Below are positions 1 to 10,204 of a DNA stretch of 64,000 nucleotides, in pieces (the first letter of the stretch is position 1; the number at the start of each line of letters is the position of its first letter). Under the pieces are notes generated by a model that worked only from the letters and a program-made list of their open reading frames with translations, was not told the DNA's origin and made no database searches. The stretch is taken from contig CM024766.1 of assembly GCA_014218235.1 (NCBI GenBank), positions 21,115,346 to 21,179,345 of the forward strand, in the 5' to 3' direction. Source of the DNA: Colocasia esculenta (taxonomy: Eukaryota; Streptophyta; Magnoliopsida; Alismatales; Araceae). A program made the translations under genes and the position numbers.

Positions 1-1748
1 GAATTTATCCTGGTTCGGCCCTTCCCACATGGAAGTCCTACGTCCAGTCCCCAAGCAACTTCTTGGGATTTCACTAACCAAGGGTACAGTCCCCCTTAAG
101 GACAATACAACACCCAGCACCCCAGCTTGTCTTCTTCTCTTTCCCAGGAAAGAAGGCAGTCCACTTTTTTTATAGGTCAAGAAGCCAACCTCCTAGTACA
201 AACCCCAGTGAGGTTCTGCTAGACACAACCCCTAGCTAGGTTCTACATTGTATACAGTTTTACAGTCGGACAATGATCTTTCTTTTAAAAGAAAGAACAA
301 TGCTAAGAGTTGGAACAGATGAACACCAACTAAAAGAAACTCTCAGCTAAAAGACTCTCTCCCCCAGATTACAAGATGCACACAGAGAGAGTGAAGAGAT
401 GAGAAGGAGCTTGAATGCTTGAGTGCTTCAGTTGCTTGAACAGTTCTTCTTGGCTCAGGCTCTTTCTCTCTTTTCTTTGAGTGTATGTGGCGTTGAGGTT
501 CCTCACTGTTGTACACTCCTTCAAAGATCTTTAGGAAAGCTCTCTTCCTTTTCTTCAGCCTTGCTTCATTTTTTATATGAGAGGCTTTTGAATAGATCCG
601 TTGGAGCTCTTCTAGTCGTTGCTGATCTTTCTATTCTTTTCTTCAGATTGTCAGCCAGTTGGTGGTCTACGAGGTCTGTAAGCATACAAGAAAGTGCTTA
701 GCTAAAACAGTGTTTCTGTCAAAAAGCTCACATACCTCTATGCTTCCTATTTTCTCCCAGAAGTAGTAAGTGACCACCTTTCTGTCTAACAGAAGAGAAG
801 ATATCTAGAAAGATAAAAGAAAATCTTCAATCAGAGACATTTTTGACTTTTCATTAGGCGCCAAACATATTTGAAAGATCTGAGTATAAAGAAAATCGAT
901 GTTTACATGAAGTCTATGTTTGGACAAAATCGATGTTTAAGTAAAAGCAAATTGTCATTATAAAGATAGGCAAATCAATGTTTTCACTTATCGAGTCGAT
1001 GTGGCAACCAAATTGTTATGAAACTTATCAAATCATTATGGCGTTCAAATCATTATGAAACTTATCAAATCGATGTTTTGGTCAAATCGATGTTCTCATT
1101 TAGGAAATCGATGTAAGAGAGAAATCTATGTGAGAGAGAGATCGATGTGGAGATCAAATCGTTATGGCGTTCAAATCGATGTGAGAATCTAATCGTTGTT
1201 TCTCACCCATGAATCATTATGAGAACCAAAATGTTATGAGAGCAAATCGTTGTTCTCACTTATGAAATCGTTATGAAAACCAAATCGTTGTGGGAGCAAA
1301 TCATTGTTCTCACTTATCAAATCGTTGTGGCGACCAAATCGTTGTTTCACTTAACGAATCATTACAGGATCAAATCATTGTGTAACTTATCAAATCGTTG
1401 TTAGTGAAATCGATGTGGCACTTTGAACACAAATCGATGTATATTGAATAAACATCGATTTAGCATTTTAGTGCACAACACACAACGATAATTCCATAAA
1501 TTTATATTTATTAGGAAAACATTAGTTTTGTTATCACCAAAAATATCATAAATTGATATTTATCAGGAAAAAATGATATTAAATAATTTTAATAATATTT
1601 AATTAATCATAAATTTTGTTATCACTAAAATACAATAAATTTATATTTATTAGGAAAACATGATATTAAATATTTTTTATAAAATTTAATTAATCATAAA
1701 TTTTGTTATCACCAAAATATAAGGGTAAAATATAGGAGTGGTTCAATA
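1..1748 (-). repeat. Cop1 3' LTR (partial)
   Basis: Bases 1-1748 match 3322-5070 almost throughout, so the window opens about 175 bp inside this LTR. The inner end is GGTTCAATA at 1748, against GGTTCAACA in the other copy. It contains a TATA-like TATAAAA (571-577, minus strand), a glutamine- and serine-poor leader region with no convincing ORF, and an array of AATCGATG/AATCGTTATG motifs. The plus-strand ORF at 423-701 is antisense LTR sequence that is not conserved as a protein. Confidence 0.9.
885..1470. repeat. AATCGATG/AATCGTTATG motif array in Cop1 3' LTR
   Basis: A 15-25 bp degenerate unit with core AATCGATGT or AATCGTTATG recurs dozens of times, separated by short links such as TCTCACTTATCAA. 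Many units differ only at the CpG (AATCATTATG, AATTGTTATG), as methylated cytosine loss would produce. The 5' LTR has the same array at about 4225-4790. Confidence 0.85.
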
Positions 1749-1764
1749 ATCTCTCCTTTTTGGT
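1749..1764 (-). other. Cop1 polypurine tract
   Basis: On the minus strand the sequence abutting the 3' LTR is CACCAAAAAGGAGAGAT. It is the purine run that primes plus-strand DNA synthesis, and it follows TTTTGTCAT, as in many Sireviruses. Bases 1765-2333 next to it hold no coding sequence that I recognise. Confidence 0.8.
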
Positions 1765-2333
1765 GATGACAAAATTTACGAGATTTTTCTGAAAAAAATA
1801 CTTAAAGCATAGAAAATACAGAAAATTCATAGATAATTCTCTCCCTCTTTTTTTCACTAACCAAAAGGAAGGATCTTACCTTGCATTCTCTCCCCTTTGT
1901 GAAAATTTCTTACCATTGAGGGGTTCAACAATGATTGACATTAAAGAATAACTCCCCCTTAGTGTTTTCTCCCCCTATGCATAAGGCTCCCTCTGACAAA
2001 GAGGGTCCTCTTGAGGATTCTTGACTTGTCTGTCGACGGGTGTTTCTTGGTGTGTCGACCTGTTGATCTCTTGAGTCGTGTTGTTGACTGGTTGTTTGTC
2101 AAGTCTTCAAGATTTTATCTGCATAGATCTTAGGAAAAGCTTGCAAACATTGTTAGTAGCATTGAAGTTTACTGAATATAACAAACATAAACTTAAGTTT
2201 AAAAATAGAAACTAAAAGTAAAGGATGACTACTTCTTCTTCAGATTAGAATGAAGTGAAGAGTGGTAGTCACCAATCGGATGTTATGAGCATCCTTTAAC
2301 CATACCTATTTGAATGCCTTCTTTTTTTGTTCA

Positions 2334-2757
2334 TCAAGAGTAGATAGACATTTTCTTCTTAATGTTGAAGCTACCGGAGGAGTTGTTCACTGAAGGTGTC
2401 TCCTGAGGTGTTACATGGAATTTATAAGCCTTATCCTCAGCTTCTTCTTCATCAGAAGCTTCTTTAACGTTTATTTCTTCAGAGATATCCTTTTTGAAAA
2501 AAATATGAGGCTCCCTCTCAATATGAGGTTCCTCCTTTACATCTTCTTCTTCATGTGGAACGATAACTTCCTGAGGTGCTTCCTGTTGCTCCCCATGAAT
2601 GGTGACAATTAGAGAAGATGGAGTTATAGCTTCCTGTCTTGTTTCTTTAAATACTTGACCATCAGTGTCTTCTTTTAGAATAAGAAAGATTTCATCTTGA
2701 GGAGTTTCTGGATTTTCCTCAACTTGAGCAGTAGGTACTTCAGCCGTAATGGGTATT
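2334..2757 (-). pseudogene. Acidic open stretch in Cop1, probably the copia integrase-RT linker
   Basis: Reading the minus strand from about 2757 to a TGA at 2334-2336 gives some 140 codons without a stop and without an initiating ATG. It is very rich in Glu, Asp and Pro, with runs such as PHEEEDVKEEPH and ASDEEEAEDKA. That composition fits the hydrophilic linker between integrase and reverse transcriptase in Sirevirus pol; the comparable part of copia F (5165-5254) is also Glu-rich. It follows the truncated gag directly, so an internal deletion probably joined the two. It could instead be a gag-derived acidic tail. Confidence 0.5.
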
Positions 2758-2759
2758 CA

Positions 2760-3084
2760 TTCATATGTGAGCTTCAGTTTGTCCCACATATCTTTAGCAG
2801 ATTTACATGCTGATACTTTACTGAATTGTATTTTAGATAGAGTACAACATAAATAGTTCTTTGCTTTGAAGTTTAGAGATAATTTACTTTTATCTGTTGC
2901 TGTAATGGCAATAGTACCTTCAACAAGAACAGTAACTAATCACCTACCTCTATTACTTGCCATAGATCAAAGTATGTGCCTCGAATGAAGCATTCCATTC
3001 TCATTTTCCAATATTGGTAGTCCTCTCCATCAAAGAATGGACGTCCGGTGACTGATTGACCTCAGCATATCCTTGAGCAGCCAT
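2760..3084 (-). pseudogene. gag: Cop1 gag N-terminal fragment
   Basis: The minus-strand ATG at 3082-3084 starts MAAQGYAE, and after a one-base frameshift the sequence matches the copia gag in G (52208-52525): RPFFDGEDYQYWKMRMECF and later VSACKSAKDMWDKLKLTYE. This is the conserved N-terminal gag region of Sirevirus and other copia elements. It stops at TGA near 2760, where the zinc-knuckle part of gag and all the protease should begin. It starts 62 bp inside the 5' LTR, the normal short copia leader. Not functional. Confidence 0.85.
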
Positions 3085-3136
3085 GGATCTTCTATAAGAT
3101 CGTTGGATCTTCTTCATTGATCAAAGAACCTCGATT

Positions 3137-3144
3137 TGATACCA
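3137..3144 (-). other. Cop1 primer-binding site (Met tRNA)
   Basis: The minus strand reads TGGTATCA, then AATCGAGG, two bases after the LTR end CCAACA. The intact site would be TGGTATCAGAGC, so the second half has decayed. It fixes the direction of the element and identifies the right-hand LTR as the 5' LTR. Confidence 0.8.
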
Positions 3145-3146
3145 CT

Positions 3147-5070
3147 TGTTGGTCCTCTTTTGATACGGCAGCAAGCTAACCTAGAGAGGGGGTGAATAGA
3201 TTTTTCTAAAATCTAAAATAGAAACTGAAATACAAAAAATTAACACTTGAAAGTTTGGTTAGTTGAGTGTGATAAAGAGTAGCAGTGCAGAAGCAAATAA
3301 ACAATCACATAGAGGACACAAGGAATTTATCCTGGTTCGGCCCTTCCCACATGGAAGTCCTACGTCCAGTCCCCAAGCAACTTCTTGGGATTTCACTAAC
3401 CAAGGGTACAGTCCCCCTTAAGGACAATACAACACCCAGCACCCCAGCTTGTCTTCTTCTCTTTCCCAGGAAAGAAGGCAGTCCACTTTTTTTATAGGTC
3501 AAGAAGCCAACCTCCTAGTACAAACCCCAGTGAGGTTCTGCTAGACACAAACCCCTAGCTAGGTTCTACACTATATACAGTCCTACAGCTAGACAAAGAT
3601 TATTCTTAGAAAAGAAAGAACAATGCTTAGAGTTGGAACAGATGAACACCAACTAAAAGAACTCTTAGCCAAAAGACTCTCTCCCCCAGATTACAAGATG
3701 CACACAGAGAGAGTGGAGAGATGAGAAGGAGCTTGAATGCTTGAGTGCTTCAGTTGCTTGAACACTTCTTTTTGGCTCAGGCTCTTTCTCTCTTTTCTTT
3801 TGAGTGTATGTGGCGTTGAGGTTCCTCACTGGTTGTACAGTCCTTCAAAGATCTTCAGGAAAGCTCTCTTCCTTTTCTTCAGTCTTGCTTCATTTTTTAT
3901 ATGAGAGGCTTTTGAATAGATCCGTTGAAGAGATCCGTTGGAGCTCTTCTAGTCGTTGTTGATCTTTCTATTCTTTTTCTTCAGATTTTCAGCTACTTGG
4001 TGGTCTACGAGGTCTGTAAGCATAGAAGAAATTGTTTAGCTAAAATAGTGTTTCTGTCAAAAAGCTCACATATCTCTATGCTTCCTGTTTTCTCCTAGAA
4101 GTAGTAAGTGACCACCTTTCTATCTAACCGGAGAGAAGAGATCTAGAGAGATAAAAGAAAATCTTCTTTCAGAGACATTTTTGACTTTTCATTAGGCGCC
4201 AAACATATTTGAAAGATCTGAGTATAAAGAAAATCGATGTTTACATGAAGTCGATATTTGGACAAAATCGATGTTTAAATAAAAGTAAATTGTCATTATA
4301 AAGATAGGCAAATTGATGTTTTCACTTATCGAGTCGATGTGGCAACCAAATTGTTCTGAAACTTATCAAATTATTATGGCATTCAAATCATTATGAAAAC
4401 CTATCAAATCGATGTTCTTATTTAGGAAATCGATGTAAGAGAGAAATCGATGTGAGAGAGAGATCGATGTGGCGATCAAATTGTTATGGTGTTCAAATCG
4501 ATGTGAGAATCAAATCGTTGTTTCTCACTCATGAAATCGTTATGAGAACCAAATGTTATGAGAGCAAATCGTTGTTTGCACTTATGAAATCTTTATGAAA
4601 ACCAAATCTTTGTGAGAGCAAATCGTTGTTCTCACTTATCAAATCGTTGTGGCGACCAAATCGTTGTTTCACTTAACGAATCGTTACACGATCAAATCAA
4701 TGTGTAACTTATCAAATTGTTGTTAGTGAAATCGATGTGGCACTTTGAACACAAATCGATGCATATTGAATAAACATTAATTTAGCATTTTAGTGCACAA
4801 CACACAACGATAATTCCATAAATTTATATTTATTAGGAAAACATGAGTTTTTTTATCACCAAAAATATCATAAATTTATATTTATCAAGAAAACATTATA
4901 TTAAATGTTTTCAATAATATTTAATTAATCATAAATTTTGTTATCACCAAAATACCATAAATTTATATTTATTAGGAAAACATGATATTAAATATTTTTG
5001 ATAATATTTAATTAATCATAAATTTTGTTATCACCAAAATATAAGGGTCAAATATAGGAGTGGTTCAACA
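3147..5070 (-). repeat. Cop1 5' LTR (complete, about 1.92 kb)
   Basis: Bounded by TGTTGGTCCT at 3147 and GTGGTTCAACA at 5070 (plus-strand reading), with TG...CA ends. A TATA box (TATAAAA, minus strand) is at 3895-3901. The AATCGATG/AATCGTTATG array occupies about 4225-4790. It is followed by TAAGT and then by the end of the LTR of F in the opposite direction. Confidence 0.9.
3895..3901 (-). promoter_or_regulatory. TATA box of Cop1 5' LTR
   Basis: The minus strand reads CTCATATAAAAAATG. The same CATATAAAA context recurs at 571-577 (Cop1 3' LTR), 46790-46796 and 53325-53331 (G LTRs) and, more weakly, at 49004-49010 (solo LTR H, CATATAAGC). Conservation at the same place in three Sirevirus families supports a core promoter. 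The transcription start was not observed. Confidence 0.6.
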
Positions 5071-5155
5071 TAAGTTTCTATTTCAGATTTCAAAAAACCT
5101 ATTCACCCCCCCCCCCTCTAGGTTAGCTTGCTGTCGTACCAAAAAGGGCCAACAA
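5071..5155 (+). repeat. F LTR, terminal 85 bp
   Basis: The reverse complement (TGTTGGCCCTTTTTGGTACG, then a run of G, then GTGAATAGG) matches the start of the G LTR at 46113. F is therefore a relative of G and Cop1 in the opposite orientation. The sequence breaks at the Cop1 insertion on the left. Confidence 0.8.
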
Positions 5156-5164
5156 AGGAATCTG

Positions 5165-6204
5165 GAACAAGCCACTCTAGAAGGAAAAGATGAAAATAAG
5201 GAAGATCTGCCAATAGAGGAACTTCAACAAAAAGAAGAAGCACAGGAAGGATGACCTAGAGAATTGAGGTATTACAGAGATCATCTAAGAGAACATAATA
5301 GGTGATCCAGAAGATATGGTAAGAACTAGAGGTATGACTATTCCCTGTGATTGTACTGCATTTATATGTCAAATTGAGCTTAGGACAATGAATGTTGCAC
5401 TAACAGATGAATCTTGGATCCTAGCTATCCAAAAGGACCTTAAGCAGTTCTAATGTAGCCAGGTCTGGACTCTTGTCCCTAGACATTCTGACCATCCTAT
5501 TATTGGGACAAGATGGGTCTTCAGAAACAAAAAAGATGAATCAGGAGTGATCACCTGAAATAAGGCCAAACTGGTAGCTTAGGGATATTCCCAAGAGGAA
5601 GACAATGATTTTAATGAAACATATGCTCCAATTTCTAGATTAGAGGCAATTAGAATTTTGTTAGAATACACATGTTCTTTGAATATTAATTTATATCAAA
5701 TGGATGTTAAGAGTACTTTTATGAATGGTTTTATAAAAAAAGAAGTTTATGTTGAGCAACCACTTGGTTTTGGAGAGATTAAATATCCAAATAATATTTT
5801 TCATTTAAAGAAGACACTATATGGTTTAAAACAAGCTCCAGAGCTTGGTGAGAAAGACTAAGTGCTTATCTTCTATCTAATGATTTTTCAAGAGGTAAAG
5901 TAGATAACACTCTATTTATTCAGAAATTTTTAGAAGGGATCTTGATTGTACAAATATATGTTGATGATATTATTTTTGGTTCTATTAAGGAATCACTTTG
6001 AAAATTCTTTCAAAATCTCATGGAAAGTGAGTTTGAGATGAGCATATGGGTGAACTTAATTAATTTTTTGGCTTGTAAATCAAGAAGACTAAGGAAGGTA
6101 CTCACTTTTGTCAAACCAAATATATTTTAGATTTGCTCTTTAAGTATGGTTTTGAGAAGTGTAATCTTTTAGGAACACCTATGAGCTCAGAAATAAAGTT
6201 AGAT
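5165..6204 (+). pseudogene. pol: F pol fragment: linker and reverse transcriptase of copia
   Basis: Conceptual translation shows the Glu-rich linker, then RYYRDHLRENIIGDPEDMVRTRG, the usual sequence just before copia RT. Next come WVFRNKKDE, YAPISRLEAIRILL, QMDVKSTFMNGFIKKEVYVEQPLGF, LYGLKQAP and the catalytic YVDD at 5957-5968. Several TAG and TGA stops and a frameshift after LYGLKQAPEL (about 5850) make it dead. The longest open piece is 5658-5861. The frame ends at TPMSSEIKLD, where E begins at 6205. Confidence 0.9.
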
Positions 6205-6415
6205 TGCAATGACCCATGATCTGAATTACCAGTTACCAACTAGCAACCCAAACCCTGACCCGCCACCCATGAGTCGAAGCTCGGAAGGGTAAAAAGAGAC
6301 CATCTGAGGAGAACATGTAAGAAAATGTACACACCATAAAATTTTTTGAACATTCAACTATAAATGTACCAAATAGTACAGCTCAGAGCTGTTCCAACAA
6401 AATAAAGAGTACAGC
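6205..6415 (-). repeat. E 3' LTR, first part (before insertion of A)
   Basis: Matches 62114-62320 of the E 5' LTR, including CCGAAGCTCGGAAGGGTAAA and AATAAAGAGTACA. It stops at ACAGC (6411-6415), which is duplicated as ACAAC after element A. The LTR continues at 55611. Confidence 0.9.
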
Positions 6416-7423
6416 TGTGAGACTCCGAAATTTTGTTCATTTTATACTGTGCATGTGGTATCTATTTGTTAGGTATATAGGGTGTATATTAAGTTTGTGC
6501 ATATTATAATTATTTAGTTGTTTGTATGCATGGATATGTATAAATATATATGTGATATTTCGTGCATGTAATGTATTTATTTTGACGTGCATATGTAAGT
6601 ATATATATATTATTTTTTGTGAATATAAGTAATTAACTAATTTTGTACATGTTGTACTATATTAAAAACCATGCATTTTACATTTAAGTAATGTGGTGCA
6701 TACAATATGTGAATATTGTTATACATCTTGTAGGTATATATGAGTTAATTTTCTATGCATGTAATGTGTATAAATGTGCATGTTGAATCTAATTATTGAT
6801 ATACATATTGTATTTATCTATTTCATGCATAATGTATGTAACTATGTTGTGTACATGTGTGTATATATAAATATATATGTCAATTTAAGTGTGCGTATGT
6901 AAATTAATTATTGTTGTATACATTGTTCTTATTTAACTTTATGCATATTGCATCTTAATAATAATGTGCATATACTGTCTAACTATTGATGTGCATAATA
7001 TACTACTTATTCCATAGATATTGTACGTAATTACGCTTTGTACATATGCATATATGTATGTTTATCTTGTGCATGTGATAACTATCAAATTTTGTACTCA
7101 TCAAATTGTTTACAGTGTATATTGTACTTAAATAATATTGTGCATAGGGTATGTATCTATGGAGTGTATGCATGTGTGATTATTGTTGTGTTCTGGCCGA
7201 GATGCATAGTTGGCACAACATGCAGGCCGCTGACAGCATGGCTAGAGTGGTTGACGTCCAGATCGATGGACGCCAACCCCCCTGTTGGCGGCACCAGAGG
7301 TGGACGCCAAGTTCTTTGTGGTTTCAGATTTGGTAACGCCTGTGTTTCGTCTGGTTCCAGTTTAGGAAACCCAATCATAATCGTAGGAGACCTACCCTAA
7401 TGCATACCCAACCTACCCAGCTC

Positions 7424-7430
7424 TATAAAA
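7424..7430 (+). promoter_or_regulatory. TATA box of A LTR
   Basis: CTCTATAAAACCACC is conserved in the 3' LTR (44477-44483). About 65 bp downstream is GCTAGGGTTTTC, a leader motif common in plant transcripts. The GC-rich inverted-repeat block lies just upstream. Start site not observed. Confidence 0.65.
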
Positions 7431-7711
7431 CCACCTTGTTACGACCAGGTCCAGTCTATTTGGCCTTTGCAGAAGCTAGGGTTTTCTGTGGAGAGGAGAT
7501 GATCTTTGCAAGCTTCGATCTGGAAACTGGAGGTGTTTTCTGGAGATCTACACCGATTGGAGGATAGTCCATACATCAAGGAAGCATCTCCAACTCAGAG
7601 GATCAACCTACGTCAATAGAAGAACCGCATCTGAAGAGGTTTTGAGCACCTTCTTGGCTAGGCCGAGGAGGGGTTCTTCGAGTTAATTTGATCTCTGTGG
7701 ATTTATTGGAG

Positions 7712-7717
7712 GCAAGT
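7712..7717 (+). promoter_or_regulatory. Candidate GC-type 5' splice site in A LTR leader
   Basis: GGAG/GCAAGTAACC matches the consensus of GC-AG introns and is conserved in the A 3' LTR (44765-44770) and in the distinct family B (17681-17686). ATG codons crowd in directly after it (CCTATGGATG). The likely acceptor is TTGTTTTGCAG ending at 42893, preceded by the branch-like TTCTAAC and followed by the gag ATG at 42897. In the present locus C separates donor and acceptor, so this would apply to the ancestral or other copies of A. Confidence 0.45.
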
Positions 7718-10204
7718 AACCTATGGATGTCAACCCTACTCATGTCCCCTTAGGTCCTAGCATTTTTCCGGAATTCTCCTCGTGTCTTGGAACCTCCAAA
7801 TTCCCCTTGCATTTGTGTTCTGTCTGCATGGTCTGCAGACGGGAAGTTGGCGGCCACATACTGTGCTGTCAAGTTCCTGTGTTGGCGGCACCAGACTGTG
7901 CCGTTTACACAGTTGGCGGCACACACTGTGTCGCCAAGTTCATCAGGGTTCCAACATTGCACTGCTTGATCTCTAAAATGTGTTATTTGGACTTCTGGAT
8001 GTATATGAATGCTGTGAAGATTGTATGTGGCCAGTGTTAGTCATTAGGTCATGTCATTAGGATATTTTGAATTTCTGTACATAGTGTTAATTATTGAAAT
8101 TTCTGTATTAATGAGAGAAGCATGGTTTATCAATGTTTAATCCTAAAAAATTAGATTTGTTGCATGTTAGGGTTTTCGAAATTTTCCCTATTAGTATGAT
8201 GACTATTTTCATGTGTTTGAACTGTTAAGCACGACTATCTTGTTGTAAACCATGTATGAATGAATTTGTTAATAAATAGGCCTTTAATCTGTCTTAACTA
8301 GTAGCCGATAATCTGTCTTAACTAGTAAAATTATATATATTGTTCTGAAAAATCTAGAAAATATAATATGTGATATGTTTACTGTTAATAATCTGTGATA
8401 AAAATTTGCATCTATTTTGATGACAGTAAGTTTGGTTCTTAATTACACCATGGAAAATTGTCAAACTGAACATGTGAGATTAAATCTGTGTGATTCAGTA
8501 AGTAAGCAGCATGTATAGGACCGTGATATGAGTTATTTTATTTTTGTGAATGGTAGTATCGTGTTAGGAAAACTGAAGTATATGTGAATGTGTGAAAGTG
8601 AGTATAATTGTGCTAAATGTAATGAAAAATGTGTAAACAATGTGATAATGTGTAATTTGTTAAAAGTGTGTGTAAAAGTATTAAATAGTGCATGCAAATA
8701 ATGTAAATGAATGTAATGATTGTCATAATGTAAAATTTGGGCCGAGATTGACACTGCTACCATAGAGGTCTGAGAGCTGTACCATAGAAAAGTCCTTGTA
8801 GAAGGCTCAACGTATGTGAAATATATCTTAATGGCATTAGGATGAAACCTAGTGGTTGACAAGTACCACTAGATATGGTGGAGAGGGCTTCTCTCGGTCT
8901 GCGCAGTTACCAAGATTCACCACTAGATTACCCAGGTGGCGGGTGTGTGTCAAGTGATGTGATGTGCTATGTGCTATGTGATATGGGTGCATGCGTCCTC
9001 TAGATGGTAGTTTGGACTATGTGTCATAACAGCTTAAGTGATAAAATGTGAATAAGGTGCAAAGCGAAGTGTGAATGTGGCACATGGTAAGTGTAATGAT
9101 GTGACATGTGATAAGTGAAAGTGCAAGAGCAAAACTATGTTAAAAATGTGTAAAATGATGCGCAAGGGAGAGTAAATGTTAATGAGAGTATAAATGCATA
9201 TATCCATATTAATCATGTGTTAATATGTTGACCTAATATCATGTTATAAAGTTCAATAACATCCATGTAACAACATATATGAATATGTGTATGTAAATAT
9301 GTAAATTGTGCAATGTGAAAGATGAGCATGTGAAATTGTTAAATGAATAAGATAGCATGTGAACAAATGTAAAATCATGTAATTGTATTTAATTCATGTC
9401 AAAACAGCAAGCAAAGTATGAGTATAATTGTGATAAATACATTAAAGAATGTCTAGATTCCATGCTAGATATGCTATTTACTTAGGACATAGTTTCATGC
9501 TACAATTGTATATAGTTGCCAACCGATTTGAATATGTTTTAAACCTTCAATGAATGTTTAATAATATGTGGTATCCTGTGTAATTGTGATTTATTCATAT
9601 TAAAACACCAAATGAAATATGTAATTTAATGTGAAAAGTGCATGTGAAATATGAATAGATATCATGCTAGGTTGCTATTTACTTGGTGCTCAACTCCATG
9701 CTCTAGTTGGTAGAGTTGTACCATAATATGGATAATGTTAAGATTGTTAAATCATGATACCTGTTGGGTGTAGAACGCATGTATAAGTCTATGTTTCTTT
9801 TCCATGATTTAATATGAGCATGTGTTAATTAAAAATGTGTTTAGGTGATTTATGTGTAGTTAATTATATAAAGCATGTGCCATGTATTTTTTATGGATTA
9901 AATGATAGCATGTGTTTCTTTATTGTTTGGTAGCTTAGCATATATGTGATATGTGTAAGGTTGTGTGTCTTTAGATTGCTTGCTGGGTCTTTTAGACTCA
10001 TACTTGCTTCGGGGTACAGGTGAGATAGGAGTTTCCGCACTTGAGGAAGGTGTAGCAAGGAGCGACGCCGAACCTGAGGAGTAGCTTTTGTGGAGTCTAC
10101 TAGATAGTTGTAATTTCTCTTTTAAAGTATGAATAATGTTATTTGCATGGACAATGTTATGGTCAATGCAGTTCTTTTGAAATTGTAATAATGAGGACAT
10201 TGTC

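Larger units (their letters stand above)
1..5070 (-). mobile_element. Cop1: Sirevirus-type copia retrotransposon, pol lost, 3' LTR cut by window edge
   Basis: Two direct copies of one long LTR flank a 1.4-kb interior. The element reads on the minus strand: the Met-tRNA primer-site complement lies beside the right-hand LTR (5' LTR), and the polypurine tract lies beside the left-hand LTR. In element orientation the LTR begins TGTTGAACCACTC and ends GACCAACA. The interior keeps the N-terminal part of gag and an acidic open stretch, but no protease, integrase or reverse transcriptase, so it could move only with help in trans. It is inserted in the LTR of copia F; TAAGT right after 5070 is the expected right TSD copy. 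The left copy is outside the window. Confidence 0.85.
5071..6204 (+). mobile_element. F: remnant of a plus-strand copia element (LTR end plus RT)
   Basis: This is the oldest layer visible. It consists of the last 85 bp of an LTR (5071-5155, ending CCAACA) and then part of pol on the plus strand up to 6204, where gypsy E cuts in. Cop1 was inserted into its LTR on the left. No primer-binding site, gag, protease or integrase core follows the LTR end, so a large deletion joined the LTR to the integrase-RT linker. The downstream half should lie beyond the right end of E but is not in this window. Confidence 0.75.
6416..10204 (+). repeat. A 5' LTR, main part
   Basis: Matches 43462-46112 and 54297-55397 in the 3' LTR. 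The first 700 bp are AT-rich with TATATGTATG-like tracts. A GC-rich block with GGCGTC/GACGCC inverted repeats is at about 7196-7320. The promoter is near 7424. A TGTGAATGTG-rich stretch follows (about 8570-9380). It is interrupted after TTGTC (10200-10204) by element C and resumes at 42502. Confidence 0.9.

Noticed and set aside
5060..5254. ORF joining the end of Cop1, the LTR stub of F and its pol linker
   Set aside because: It crosses two element boundaries, and its first codons are LTR sequence. Only the Glu-rich end is real pol remnant.
6440..7180. AT-rich TATATGTATG tract as a possible matrix attachment site or origin
   Set aside because: It is the U3 part of the A LTR, repeated at 43486-44230. 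Base composition alone does not support a special function.
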